Shown here: positions 54,856 to 62,682 of the stretch, one piece after another
Layout: every line of letters begins with the position of its first letter
Position numbering within the stretch: the first letter of the stretch is position 1
NCBI GenBank assembly: GCA_937862735.1
Contig: CALMDH010000328.1
Location: forward strand, 62,001 to 126,000
Reading direction: 5' to 3'
From: M0108 sp937862735
GTDB lineage: Bacteria; Pseudomonadota; Gammaproteobacteria; Chromatiales; Chromatiaceae
DNA length: 64,000 nt
Position numbers and translations under genes: made by a program
Notes under the pieces: generated by a model
What the model saw: the letters and a program-made list of their open reading frames with translations, nothing else
Databases searched by the model: none
What the model was told of the DNA's origin: nothing

Positions 54856-55860
54856 TCAATCCAACTCCGACTTGCCTTCCCGGGCCAGGAGATTGCGCGC
54901 CGCCTCCGCTGGCGTGGTCCCGGCGTAGAGAACGCCATAGACCTCGGCGCTGATGGGCATCTCGATGCCAAAGCGCTGGGCCAGGCCATGAACCGCGCGG
55001 CTGGTCAGGATCCCCTCCACCTCCTGGCCGATCTCCTGCCGCGCCTGTTCGAGGCTGGCGCCGCGGGCAAGGGCCAGGCCCAGGCGGCGGTTACGAGATT
55101 GGTCATCGGTGCAGGTCAGGACCAGATCCCCCAACCCGGCCAAGCCGGTGAAGGTCTCCGATCGTCCGCCGAGGGCCGTACCCAGGCGCGTCAATTCCGC
55201 CAGGCCCCGGGTGATGAGAGCGGCGCGGGTATTGGCGCCAAAGCCCAGGCCGTCGGCGATACCGGTGGCGATGGCCAGGACATTCTTGGCCGCTCCGCCC
55301 ACCTGGACCCCCACGAGGTCCTGGCTGGTGTAGGCGCGAAAGCGCTCGCCATGCAGGTAAGCGGCCACCCGGCGTGCCTGAATGAGTGCGGGGGAGGCCA
55401 CGGTCACGGCCGTAGGCAGGCCCCTGGCGACCTCGGTGGCGAAACTGGGCCCAGAAACTACGGCGAGATCACGTTCTCCCAGGATGTCACGGGCCACCTC
55501 GTGCAGCAGGCGGTTGGTCCCCGGCTCCAGGCCCTTGGTTGCCCATGCCAGGCCAACCTCCGGGCCCAGGGGGGGTAAGGAGCGCAGCAAGCTTGCAAAG
55601 CCATGGCTGGGGACGACAATCAGGACTTCCTGGACAGCGGCCAATGCTTGGCTCAGGTCGCGGGTCGGTTCGATAAGGTCAGGGAGGGGAAAGCCGGGCA
55701 GATACCGGCGGTTTTCCCGCTCATGGATCAGCGCCTCGACCTGTTCGGCCCACAGGTCCCAGAGCTTGACCCGGCGACCATGGCGGGCGATCACCAGGGC
55801 CAGGGCCGTGCCCCAGGAGCCGGCGCCGAGGACTGCGACCGGTGCGTGGATGCTGCTCAT
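54856..55860 (-). CDS. gpsA: Glycerol-3-phosphate dehydrogenase [NAD(P)+]
   Basis: The 334-residue enzyme makes sn-glycerol-3-phosphate for phospholipids. The nucleotide motif VLGAGSWGTALA is at 9-20. VSGPSFATEVARG and the GGAAKNVLAIATGIADGLGFG catalytic region follow. It follows secB, as in other gammaproteobacteria. Confidence 0.97.
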   Translation of the reverse strand: MSSIHAPVAVLGAGSWGTALALVIARHGRRVKLWDLWAEQVEALIHERENRRYLPGFPLPDLIEPTRDLSQALAAVQEVLIVVPSHGFASLLRSLPPLGPEVGLAWATKGLEPGTNRLLHEVARDILGERDLAVVSGPSFATEVARGLPTAVTVASPALIQARRVAAYLHGERFRAYTSQDLVGVQVGGAAKNVLAIATGIADGLGFGANTRAALITRGLAELTRLGTALGGRSETFTGLAGLGDLVLTCTDDQSRNRRLGLALARGASLEQARQEIGQEVEGILTSRAVHGLAQRFGIEMPISAEVYGVLYAGTTPAEAARNLLAREGKSELD

Positions 55861-55881
55861 GGGCGGTAAGGCGTGAGCCAG

Positions 55882-55921
55882 GCTTCAGGGACGCCGGATC
55901 AGCTTCAGGGACGCGGGATCA
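55882..55921. repeat. Tandem 20-bp direct repeat at the secB stop
   Basis: Two adjacent copies of GCTTCAGGGACGCCGGATCA (19 of 20 bases identical; one has GCGGG) lie between gpsA and secB. The second copy includes the secB stop codon, suggesting a local duplication. Confidence 0.75.
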
Positions 55922-56434
55922 ATTGATGGTCGGGCTCGGAACATCGCCCGCCTGTTTTTGCATCTCGTCCATCATCTGCCGCTGGCGCTGGGCGTAAAGG
56001 ACCTCGAAATTGACCGGTTGCAGGACCAATTGTGGAAAACTGCCCTTGGCGACCAGGTCGGAGATGGCTTCGCGGGCATAGGGGAAAAGGAGGTTGGGGC
56101 AGTAGGCGCCCAGCAGGGGCCCCAGTTCCGGTTCGGCAAAGCCCTTGACACCCACCAGGCCCGCTTGCTGGACCTCGACGATGAAGGCGGTCTGTTCGCC
56201 GATATGGGTGGTGACGGTGACCGTCAGGATCACCTCGAAGGTCAGTTCGTCGATACGGTTGACCTGGGTGTTGAGGCTGAGCTCATGTTTCGGCTGCCAC
56301 TCGCCGAGGAAGATGTGGGGTGACTTGGGGGATTCGAAGGACAGGTCCTTGATGTAGATACGGTGCAGTTGGAACATCCGCTCGTCCTGAGCTTGAGCCT
56401 GGGGCTGGGGCTGGTCCTGGGCAGTGTCGGTCAT
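55919..56434 (-). CDS. secB: Protein-export chaperone SecB
   Basis: The 171-residue protein starts at the ATG at 56434 with a Gln/Pro/Ala-rich low-complexity N-terminus (residues 5-18). The conserved core begins at FQLHRIYIKDLSFESP and continues through CPNLLFPYAREAISDL. It keeps preproteins unfolded for SecA. It lies between the rhodanese gene and gpsA. Confidence 0.97.
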   Translation of the reverse strand: MTDTAQDQPQPQAQAQDERMFQLHRIYIKDLSFESPKSPHIFLGEWQPKHELSLNTQVNRIDELTFEVILTVTVTTHIGEQTAFIVEVQQAGLVGVKGFAEPELGPLLGAYCPNLLFPYAREAISDLVAKGSFPQLVLQPVNFEVLYAQRQRQMMDEMQKQAGDVPSPTIN

Positions 56435-56486
56435 GGTGGCGATATCCTGGGAAAGCGGAAGGGGAGGGGGAAGGGCGGCGAGGGGC

Positions 56487-56915
56487 TCAGCGCCGCTTGC
56501 GGGTAACGGGGAGGTTGGCGCTCTGCCAGGCCATAATCCCACCCCGCAGGTTATACACCTCTTCAAAGCCCTCCTTGCGGAGCTGTTTGCAGGCCATGGC
56601 GGACTGAGAACCCGAGCGGCAGTTGACGATGATGGGCTTGCCCTTGTGTTTGTGCAGGCTAGCGATCTGGTTTTTGAACCCGTTCATGGGAAGGTTGATG
56701 GCGTTGAGAATGTGTCCCTGGGCGAAATCCGCTAGGGGACGCACGTCGATGACCACGGCCTCGCGCCGGTTCATGAGATCGGTCGCACCCAAGGGATCCA
56801 CCGTGCCCTTGTTGCCCTGGATGAGGTTGTGCGCCAACAACCCCAGGGTCGTGACCAGAGCCAGGAACAGGAACCAGTGGTTGAAGATGAATTCGGGAAT
56901 GTTCTGCAGGGCCAT
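56487..56915 (-). CDS. Membrane-anchored rhodanese-like protein (YibN-type)
   Basis: The 142-residue protein has one N-terminal transmembrane helix (about 11-28, WFLFLALVTTLGLLA). A rhodanese domain follows with active-site Cys in NCRSGSQSA. The ATG at 56915 matches the family; the longer frame upstream does not. E. coli has yibN-grxC-secB-gpsA; here grxC is missing and yibN directly precedes secB. Sulfur or thiol transfer at the membrane is likely, with unknown acceptor. Confidence 0.92.
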   Translation of the reverse strand: MALQNIPEFIFNHWFLFLALVTTLGLLAHNLIQGNKGTVDPLGATDLMNRREAVVIDVRPLADFAQGHILNAINLPMNGFKNQIASLHKHKGKPIIVNCRSGSQSAMACKQLRKEGFEEVYNLRGGIMAWQSANLPVTRKRR

Positions 56916-57034
56916 GGTGATCGGAACGCTGTCAGGCGTGAGCCTGGGAAAAAGCTGGCCAGAGGTCGGATAGGGCGGACCTGGCTTGAGCGGGCAAGTA
57001 TAGCCCCCAAGGGTCGAAAGCGTCATCCTCGCCC

Positions 57035-57065
57035 GCGAGGGCGCGAGGGCGCGAGGGCGCGAGGG
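57035..57065. repeat. Tandem GCGAGGGC repeat
   Basis: An 8-bp unit, GCGAGGGC, is present in almost four head-to-tail copies between the ArsR and rhodanese genes. It looks like slippage-prone simple sequence. Confidence 0.8.
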
Positions 57066-57129
57066 TTGAAAAGGGGGTGAGGAAGGATCGAACGCGCGTG
57101 GGAGCAGGATAAGGTCAAAGGGGAGGGGG

Positions 57130-57489
57130 TTAATGGCCTTGTTGACAAAAAACCTGTCGCATCATGCTGATAAGCTGGAGGGTACGGATGTCCCCTACCC
57201 GGTAATAGACGCGATTGGCGTCCTTGCGGGTGGCCAGAATGCCCTTGTCGCGGAGGATGGCGAGGTGTTGGGAGATGTTGCTCTGAGAGGTCCCAACGTC
57301 GTCCACGATATCCTGGACGCTGACTTCGCGGTCCCCCAGGGTGCAGAGGATCTTGAGTCGCAAGGGGTGAGACATCGCCTTTAGCGAACGCGAAGCACGA
57401 TCGATGTCACCATCGTCACCAAAGAGTTCAAGGGCGGGATCGGTGTCGGGGCTGACGGTGTAAGGGAGGGTGTCGATGCGGCCTACCAT
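57130..57489 (-). CDS. ArsR/SmtB-family repressor, candidate persulfide sensor (SqrR/BigR-like)
   Basis: The 119-residue winged-helix protein has the recognition region TSQSNISQHLAILRDKG. Cys49 (LKILCTLGD) and Cys115 (QVFCQQ) are 66 residues apart, the same spacing as the two reactive cysteines of RcSqrR (41/107), BigR (42/108) and HlyU (38/104). No ArsR metal-site ELCVCDL motif is present. The ATG at 57489 gives the family size. Sensing persulfides and repressing sulfide-oxidation genes is therefore the best inference. A promoter-like AT-rich stretch lies upstream at about 57510-57540. Confidence 0.85.
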   Translation of the reverse strand: MVGRIDTLPYTVSPDTDPALELFGDDGDIDRASRSLKAMSHPLRLKILCTLGDREVSVQDIVDDVGTSQSNISQHLAILRDKGILATRKDANRVYYRVGDIRTLQLISMMRQVFCQQGH

Positions 57490-57731
57490 GCAGATAACTC
57501 GGTTCAGGCTATAACAATTTAATAATAAGCTTTTTTGCCAGATATTGCGAAGGTCTGATTGAGGCTGGTCTGATTGTGGCTTCCAGGCCAGCCTGCTCGG
57601 GCCAGCCGCCAATCACCGTATAATCCCATTCCTGGAAAGATTGCCTTGTCACCAGACCTACCGCCCATGTGCCATCCCTGTAACGCTGCTGAAAATTGCC
57701 CTCCGGCTGCTGGCCGAGTGGAGACCTGCTC

Positions 57732-58979
57732 TTGAGGGGGGCTCAAATAAGTCGTGCGCGCTGGACGGGTGTCCTGACCGATTCCTCAGGGAACTCCGGC
57801 ATAACCCTTCCCGCCCTGCTCGCCGGGCTGCTGCTCGCCCAGGCGCCGGGGATATTGGGCGCTGACCCAGAACCGGATCCCCTTGCGCCTCAGCGGCGGG
57901 CCCTGACGCAGATGGAGTCCGAACTCACCGACCTGGAACGGGGTCTGGAGGCGCGGCGCCGTGGCCGGGAGGCCCTTTTGGGGGAATTGGAGACCTACGA
58001 ACGCGATATCGCCCAGTTGGCCAATGGCAGCCGGCAACTTGAGACCATGATCAAGGAACAGGTCAAGGTCCAGGCAGGCCTGCAGCAGGACCTGGAGGCG
58101 GAACGGGCCGCCCTGGAGCGGGAACGCCGATCCCTGGCCGCCCTGATTCGCTCCGCCCATACCTTGGGCAATCACGAAAATCTCCGCCTGCTCCTCGATC
58201 AACAGGATATCGCCCGGCAGGGTCGGCTGATGTCCTATTACGGTTACCTGAACCGTTACCGGCTGGGGCGTCTCGACAGTTTCACCGCTCGGGCGGAGAA
58301 TTTTGAGCGCCTTCGCGCCGAGACCGCCGAGGAGACCCAGCGCCTGGCCATGTTGGCGGGGCGGCAAAAGGAAATGCGGGAGCGGTTGGCGCAAACCCAG
58401 TCCCAGCGTTCCGCGCTGTTGACCGAACTGGAACAGCAGATTGCCGGGGGCGCGGAACAGGCGGAGATCTTGCGGGAGGACACGGAGCATCTGCGCGCCC
58501 TGGTCACCCAACTCGAGCGCCAGGGGATGATCATGCCGGAGGTCAATCTCGACCCCCAGCCCATCGCCAGCCGCCGTGGTCAGCTGCCCTGGCCCGTGGC
58601 GAACGGCGGTTTGTTGCTGAGCCGGTTCGGGGAACGGGCCGAGGGGAGCAAGGTTCAGGATGGTGTCCTGATCGGCGTCCGGGAGGGTTCCGAGGTGCGG
58701 GCCATTCACCACGGGCGGGTGGTCTATGCCGATTGGTTGCGCGGTTTTGGTCAGTTGATCATCATCGACCATGACGAGGGCTACATGAGTCTCTATGGTC
58801 ACAATCAGAGCCTGCTCAAGGAGGCTGGTGAATGGGTGGGCGTGGGGGAGGTGATCGCCCTCAGCGGGGCGAGTGGCGGTCGCAAGACGGCGGCGCTCTA
58901 TTTCGCCATCCGCCGTGACAGCCAGCCGGAGAATCCGGAAGCCTGGTGCGGACCCCTGACCACCGCCAGTCGCTCCTGA
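57732..58979 (+). CDS. EnvC-like murein hydrolase activator
   Basis: The protein has about 415 residues from a TTG at 57732 that follows GGAG at good spacing; the exact start is uncertain. A signal-like hydrophobic stretch (LLAGLLLAQAPGILGA) is followed by a long coiled coil (about 45-250) and a C-terminal LytM domain (about 300-410). In that domain the zinc-binding His/Asp residues are absent (LYFAIRR in place of LHFEIR). EnvC activates amidases rather than cutting peptidoglycan itself. It is immediately followed by an S41 protease, the usual pairing. Confidence 0.93.
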   Translation: MRGAQISRARWTGVLTDSSGNSGITLPALLAGLLLAQAPGILGADPEPDPLAPQRRALTQMESELTDLERGLEARRRGREALLGELETYERDIAQLANGSRQLETMIKEQVKVQAGLQQDLEAERAALERERRSLAALIRSAHTLGNHENLRLLLDQQDIARQGRLMSYYGYLNRYRLGRLDSFTARAENFERLRAETAEETQRLAMLAGRQKEMRERLAQTQSQRSALLTELEQQIAGGAEQAEILREDTEHLRALVTQLERQGMIMPEVNLDPQPIASRRGQLPWPVANGGLLLSRFGERAEGSKVQDGVLIGVREGSEVRAIHHGRVVYADWLRGFGQLIIIDHDEGYMSLYGHNQSLLKEAGEWVGVGEVIALSGASGGRKTAALYFAIRRDSQPENPEAWCGPLTTASRS

Positions 58980-59038
58980 ACCAAGCCACCGGATTGAGCG
59001 CATAATTTCGCCAGAGCAACCCATACTCGGAACACAGC

Positions 59039-60877
59039 ATGAATCACGGGCTGGAAAGCGCATCAGCTTCTTTATCGGTTTGGAAAGGAATGGGCCTGGG
59101 CCTGACCTTGGCGCTGGCCCTCCCGGGTCTCGGCTGGGCCGGGGACTTCCGAATGAACGGCGAGGTCGACGCGGCCAGCCCGGCACTGCGCCTGTCGGCG
59201 GAGCAGGCGCCCATGACGCCGATCCCGATCGAGGGCAGCCAGCCGTCCCCGGCGCCAAGCTCGATTCAGGGGGGGCAGCCATCTGCTAGCCCAAGCTCGA
59301 TCCAGGGGGACAAGCCATCCGCGGCGCCGGTTCAGATCCCTAGCCCCCCCATGCCAGGGCCTGGCACTGGATCTGGGGCCTCCCCAGCGGCGTCCGAGGC
59401 TCAGTCACCCCCCGATTCGCAACCGGCGCAGGATCAGCCCGCTGGCGAGGGCGGCGACTCGGGGCCAGATCGGCAGGGCCCGGCAGCCCCTGCTCCGGGC
59501 GCGGAGAGCGCCAGCGAAGGCCTGCCCCTGGATGAACTCTATACCTTCGCCGAGGTCTTTGGCCGCATCAAAAGCGACTACGTGGATGCCGTGGAGGACC
59601 GGGCCCTGCTCAAGGGGGCCATCCGGGGCATGCTCTCCTGGCTGGATCCCCACTCCGCCTACCTGGACGGGGAGGAATATCAGGACCTGCAGGTCGGCAC
59701 CAGTGGCGAGTTTGGTGGGCTGGGGATCGAGGTCGGCCTGGAGGATGGCCTGATCAAAATCATCGCGCCCATCGACGACACCCCCGCCCAACGGGCCGGG
59801 CTGCAGGCGGGTGACCTAATCGTGCGGATCGACAACCGCCCGGTGAAGGGCATGGGCCTGGAGGAGGCGGTCAAGCTCATGCGTGGTAAGGTGGGCACCC
59901 CGATCGAGTTGAGCATTCTGCGTGCTGGCACGGATCAGCCCTTCAAGGTGGAACTGGTGCGCGACGTCATCCATGTCCAGAGCGTCAAAAGCCGCCTGCT
60001 GGCCCCTGGTTTCGGCTACGTGCGCATTTCCAACTTCCAGTCCCGGACCACCGAGGACCTGCTGGATGCACTTGCCAGTCTCAAGGCCGAGAATGACGGC
60101 GACCTCAAGGGGTTGGTGCTGGATCTGCGCAACAACCCGGGCGGCGTGCTCAACAGCGCCGTCGCCATCAGCGACGCCTTCCTCGCCGAGGGACTGATCG
60201 TCTATACCAAGGGGCGGGTCGCCGATTCGGCCCTGGAATTCAAGGCGGGCCCCGATGACGTGCTCGGCGGCGCCCCCCTGGTGATACTGGTCAATGGCGG
60301 CTCCGCCTCGGCGTCCGAGATCGTCGCCGGCGCCTTGCAGGACCACCGGCGGGCCATCATCATGGGTTCCCAGACCTTCGGCAAGGGTTCGGTCCAGACC
60401 ATCATCCCCATCGACGACGCCAGCGCCCTGAAGCTGACCACGGCGCTCTACTACACCCCGGCGGGTCGCTCCATCCAGGCGGAGGGCATCATCCCGGATA
60501 TCCCCCTGGAGCGCGGCCGTCTGGAACTGAGCGAGCCGCCCGCCCTGGGAAGCGTCAAGGAGGCCGATCTGGCGCGTCACCTGACCAATGGCGAGGATAA
60601 GGAAGAGCCACGGGATGAGGGCCAGGAGTCGCCTGAGACGCCCAAGGGCCCAGGCACGACCACCCCGGACACACCGCCCAAGGACGGCCAGGGTCAGGAA
60701 GACCATGCGGCTGACCAGGAAGCCGATGATGCCAGTGGCGCTGCCGCGGGCAAAAAGCCGCCCCTCGCGGTGACGGACTATCAACTCTACGAGGCCCTCA
60801 ATGTCCTGCGGGCCCTGACCCTTTACTCGGCCCCCCGTGCCAACCCGGTAGCCCCCGGGGTGCCCCCGCAACCCTAG
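59039..60877 (+). CDS. Periplasmic S41 C-terminal processing protease (CtpA/Prc family)
   Basis: The 612-residue protein has a signal peptide (about 15-35). A Pro/Ser/Gly-rich linker (about 60-155) contains three copies of a 12-residue repeat. A PDZ domain (about 225-300, GLGIEVG and AGLQAGDLIVRID) precedes the tail-specific protease core. The catalytic Ser424/Lys449 pair is in SASEIVAGALQD and TFGKGSVQ. The spacing of 25 equals that of E. coli Prc. A second acidic low-complexity tail runs from about 520 to 580. It trims exported proteins and peptidoglycan regulators. Confidence 0.94.
   Translation: MNHGLESASASLSVWKGMGLGLTLALALPGLGWAGDFRMNGEVDAASPALRLSAEQAPMTPIPIEGSQPSPAPSSIQGGQPSASPSSIQGDKPSAAPVQIPSPPMPGPGTGSGASPAASEAQSPPDSQPAQDQPAGEGGDSGPDRQGPAAPAPGAESASEGLPLDELYTFAEVFGRIKSDYVDAVEDRALLKGAIRGMLSWLDPHSAYLDGEEYQDLQVGTSGEFGGLGIEVGLEDGLIKIIAPIDDTPAQRAGLQAGDLIVRIDNRPVKGMGLEEAVKLMRGKVGTPIELSILRAGTDQPFKVELVRDVIHVQSVKSRLLAPGFGYVRISNFQSRTTEDLLDALASLKAENDGDLKGLVLDLRNNPGGVLNSAVAISDAFLAEGLIVYTKGRVADSALEFKAGPDDVLGGAPLVILVNGGSASASEIVAGALQDHRRAIIMGSQTFGKGSVQTIIPIDDASALKLTTALYYTPAGRSIQAEGIIPDIPLERGRLELSEPPALGSVKEADLARHLTNGEDKEEPRDEGQESPETPKGPGTTTPDTPPKDGQGQEDHAADQEADDASGAAAGKKPPLAVTDYQLYEALNVLRALTLYSAPRANPVAPGVPPQP
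59222..59329 (+). repeat. Three 36-bp repeats in the protease linker
   Basis: Codons 62-97 encode three 12-residue units (IPIEGSQPSPAP, SSIQGGQPSASP, SSIQGDKPSAAP). They lie in the linker between signal peptide and catalytic region, so copy number may vary without loss of activity. Confidence 0.8.
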
Positions 60878-60887
60878 GAAGTGAGGA

Positions 60888-61448
60888 ATGACCATGACCC
60901 GCGTACTGATCCCCCTGGCCCCTGGCTTCGAGGAGCTTGAGGCCATCACCCTGATCGACCTCCTGCGCCGTGCCGGTATCGAGGTCATCACCGCCGGGCT
61001 TGAGGCTGGCGTCATCCAGGCCAGCCACGGCACGCGTGTGATGCCCGATCAGCCGCTGGACCAGGTCATGGACGACGATTTCGACATGATCATCCTCCCC
61101 GGGGGGCTCCCGGGCTCGACCAACCTGGACAGGGATCCACGGATCCATCAACTTCTGTCGCGCCACCAGGCGGAGGATCGCTTCATCGCCGCCATCTGCG
61201 CCGCTCCCCGGGTGCTGGCCAATGCGGGCCTGCTCAAGGGTAAATCCGCCACCGCGTACCCGGGTGCCGTGGCGATCGGCGAGTATCCGGAATTGGACCT
61301 GCTTACCGCGCCGGTGGTGGTGGATGGCCGGATCATCACCTCCCGTGGGCCAGGTACCGCCATGGACTTCGCCTTGCAGCTTATCGAGTGCCTGGAGGGT
61401 AAGGCCAAACGGGACGAGGTCGAGCTGGCCCTGGTGAGGGAACTCTGA
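60888..61448 (+). CDS. DJ-1/PfpI-family protein (YajL-like)
   Basis: The 186-residue protein has the family acid in APGFEELEA (about 12-20). The nucleophile-elbow Cys is in AAICAAPRVLA (about 105). SRGPGTAMDFALQLIE lies near the C-terminus. Homologues protect against carbonyl or oxidative damage to proteins. It starts 10 nt after the protease stop; ATGs at 60888 and 60894 are both possible. Confidence 0.93.
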   Translation: MTMTRVLIPLAPGFEELEAITLIDLLRRAGIEVITAGLEAGVIQASHGTRVMPDQPLDQVMDDDFDMIILPGGLPGSTNLDRDPRIHQLLSRHQAEDRFIAAICAAPRVLANAGLLKGKSATAYPGAVAIGEYPELDLLTAPVVVDGRIITSRGPGTAMDFALQLIECLEGKAKRDEVELALVREL

Positions 61449-61474
61449 TCACCCCCAGCCTGCTGATCCCGCCC

Positions 61475-62533
61475 GTGCTGGCCTTCGCCATCACGGCGCT
61501 GGCTAGTCAGTTGCTGGCGCGCTATCCCGGCTGGTTGGGCACCATGCTGGACCGGCCGAATGCCCGGTCCCTGCATGTGGGGGCCATCCCTCGCACCGGT
61601 GGCCTGGCCCTGCTTCTCGGGCTCCTGGTCGCGCTGGCCCTCGTCATGGCGCTGGGAACCTGGCCCGCGGCAGCGGTGGAGCCAGGCGCGGGAGCCGTAA
61701 CCGGGGGCTTGTCCTGGGTCCTGGCCGCCCTGCTGCCGGTAGCGGTGGTTTCCCTGCTCGATGACCAGGGCGAGGTGCGGCCGCGCTATCGGCTGGTGGC
61801 GCATATCGCGGCCGGCAGCCTGCTGTTCGCCGGGGGGCTAGGCTGGACGCGTCTGGACCTGCCCGGTCTGACCCTGGCGCTGGAACCGATGCTCGCCCTA
61901 CCCTTGACGCTGCTGTTGGTGGTCTGGATGACCAATCTCTACAATTTCATGGACGGCATGGACGGCCTGGCCGGTGGCATGGCGGTGTTCGGCTTTGGCG
62001 CCTTGGCCGTTCTGGGCTGGCGAGGGGGTGATGCGGACTTTGGCCTGGCCTGCGCCACCATCGCCGCGGCCGCGGCAGGCTTCCTGACCGCCAATTTCCC
62101 GCCGGCGCGGCTGTTTCTCGGCGATCTGGGCTCTACCAGCCTGGGTTTGCTGGCGGTGGGGTTCGCACTGCTAGGGGACGCCCGGGGGCTCTTTCCGCTC
62201 TGGGTCGCTGGTCTGGCCTTCTCCCCCTTTATCCTGGATGCCACCGCCACCCTGATCCGCCGCGCCTTACGGGGCGAGCGCCTCTGGGAGGCCCATCGGT
62301 CCCATCATTATCAGCGCCTGGTCCTGGCGGGCTGGAGCCAGCAGCGCGTCATGATCCGGGCCTGGATTCTGATGGTTGCCTGCGCCGTCTGCGCCGTCCT
62401 TGCCCCCAGTTTGCCCACCGCTGATCAGTGGCTGCTAATTGCCGCCTGGGGGGCCATTTACGCGGCGACCGCTTATCGTGTCCGACTGGCGGAACGGCTG
62501 GCCCAATCGCAGAAGGAGCGGCGCGATTCATGA
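61475..62533 (+). CDS. MraY/WecA-family undecaprenyl-phosphate sugar-phosphate transferase
   Basis: The protein of 352 residues from the GTG at 61475 has nine or ten membrane helices. The family motifs are LDRPNARSLHVGAIPRTGG (residues 26-44), NLYNFMDGMDGLAGG (about 150-164) and FPPARLFLGDLGSTS (about 208-222). A SHHYQRLVLAGWSQQRV cytoplasmic loop follows. It transfers a sugar-1-phosphate to the lipid carrier, starting a surface polysaccharide. The sugar is unknown. An upstream in-frame CTG could be the start. Confidence 0.9.
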   Translation: MLAFAITALASQLLARYPGWLGTMLDRPNARSLHVGAIPRTGGLALLLGLLVALALVMALGTWPAAAVEPGAGAVTGGLSWVLAALLPVAVVSLLDDQGEVRPRYRLVAHIAAGSLLFAGGLGWTRLDLPGLTLALEPMLALPLTLLLVVWMTNLYNFMDGMDGLAGGMAVFGFGALAVLGWRGGDADFGLACATIAAAAAGFLTANFPPARLFLGDLGSTSLGLLAVGFALLGDARGLFPLWVAGLAFSPFILDATATLIRRALRGERLWEAHRSHHYQRLVLAGWSQQRVMIRAWILMVACAVCAVLAPSLPTADQWLLIAAWGAIYAATAYRVRLAERLAQSQKERRDS

Positions 62534-62682
62534 ACCACGGGCATATGCGGGAAGGCGGGCATCTTGGCCTTGACGCAACGGTTGTCGCTGGCGGTGCGGG
62601 GAGCTTAGGCTCTATCCTGTGGCAACTGGCCTCATCCACTTCTCAGGCCATCAGGGCTTAGCGCCGTCGGAGATTTTCGATC

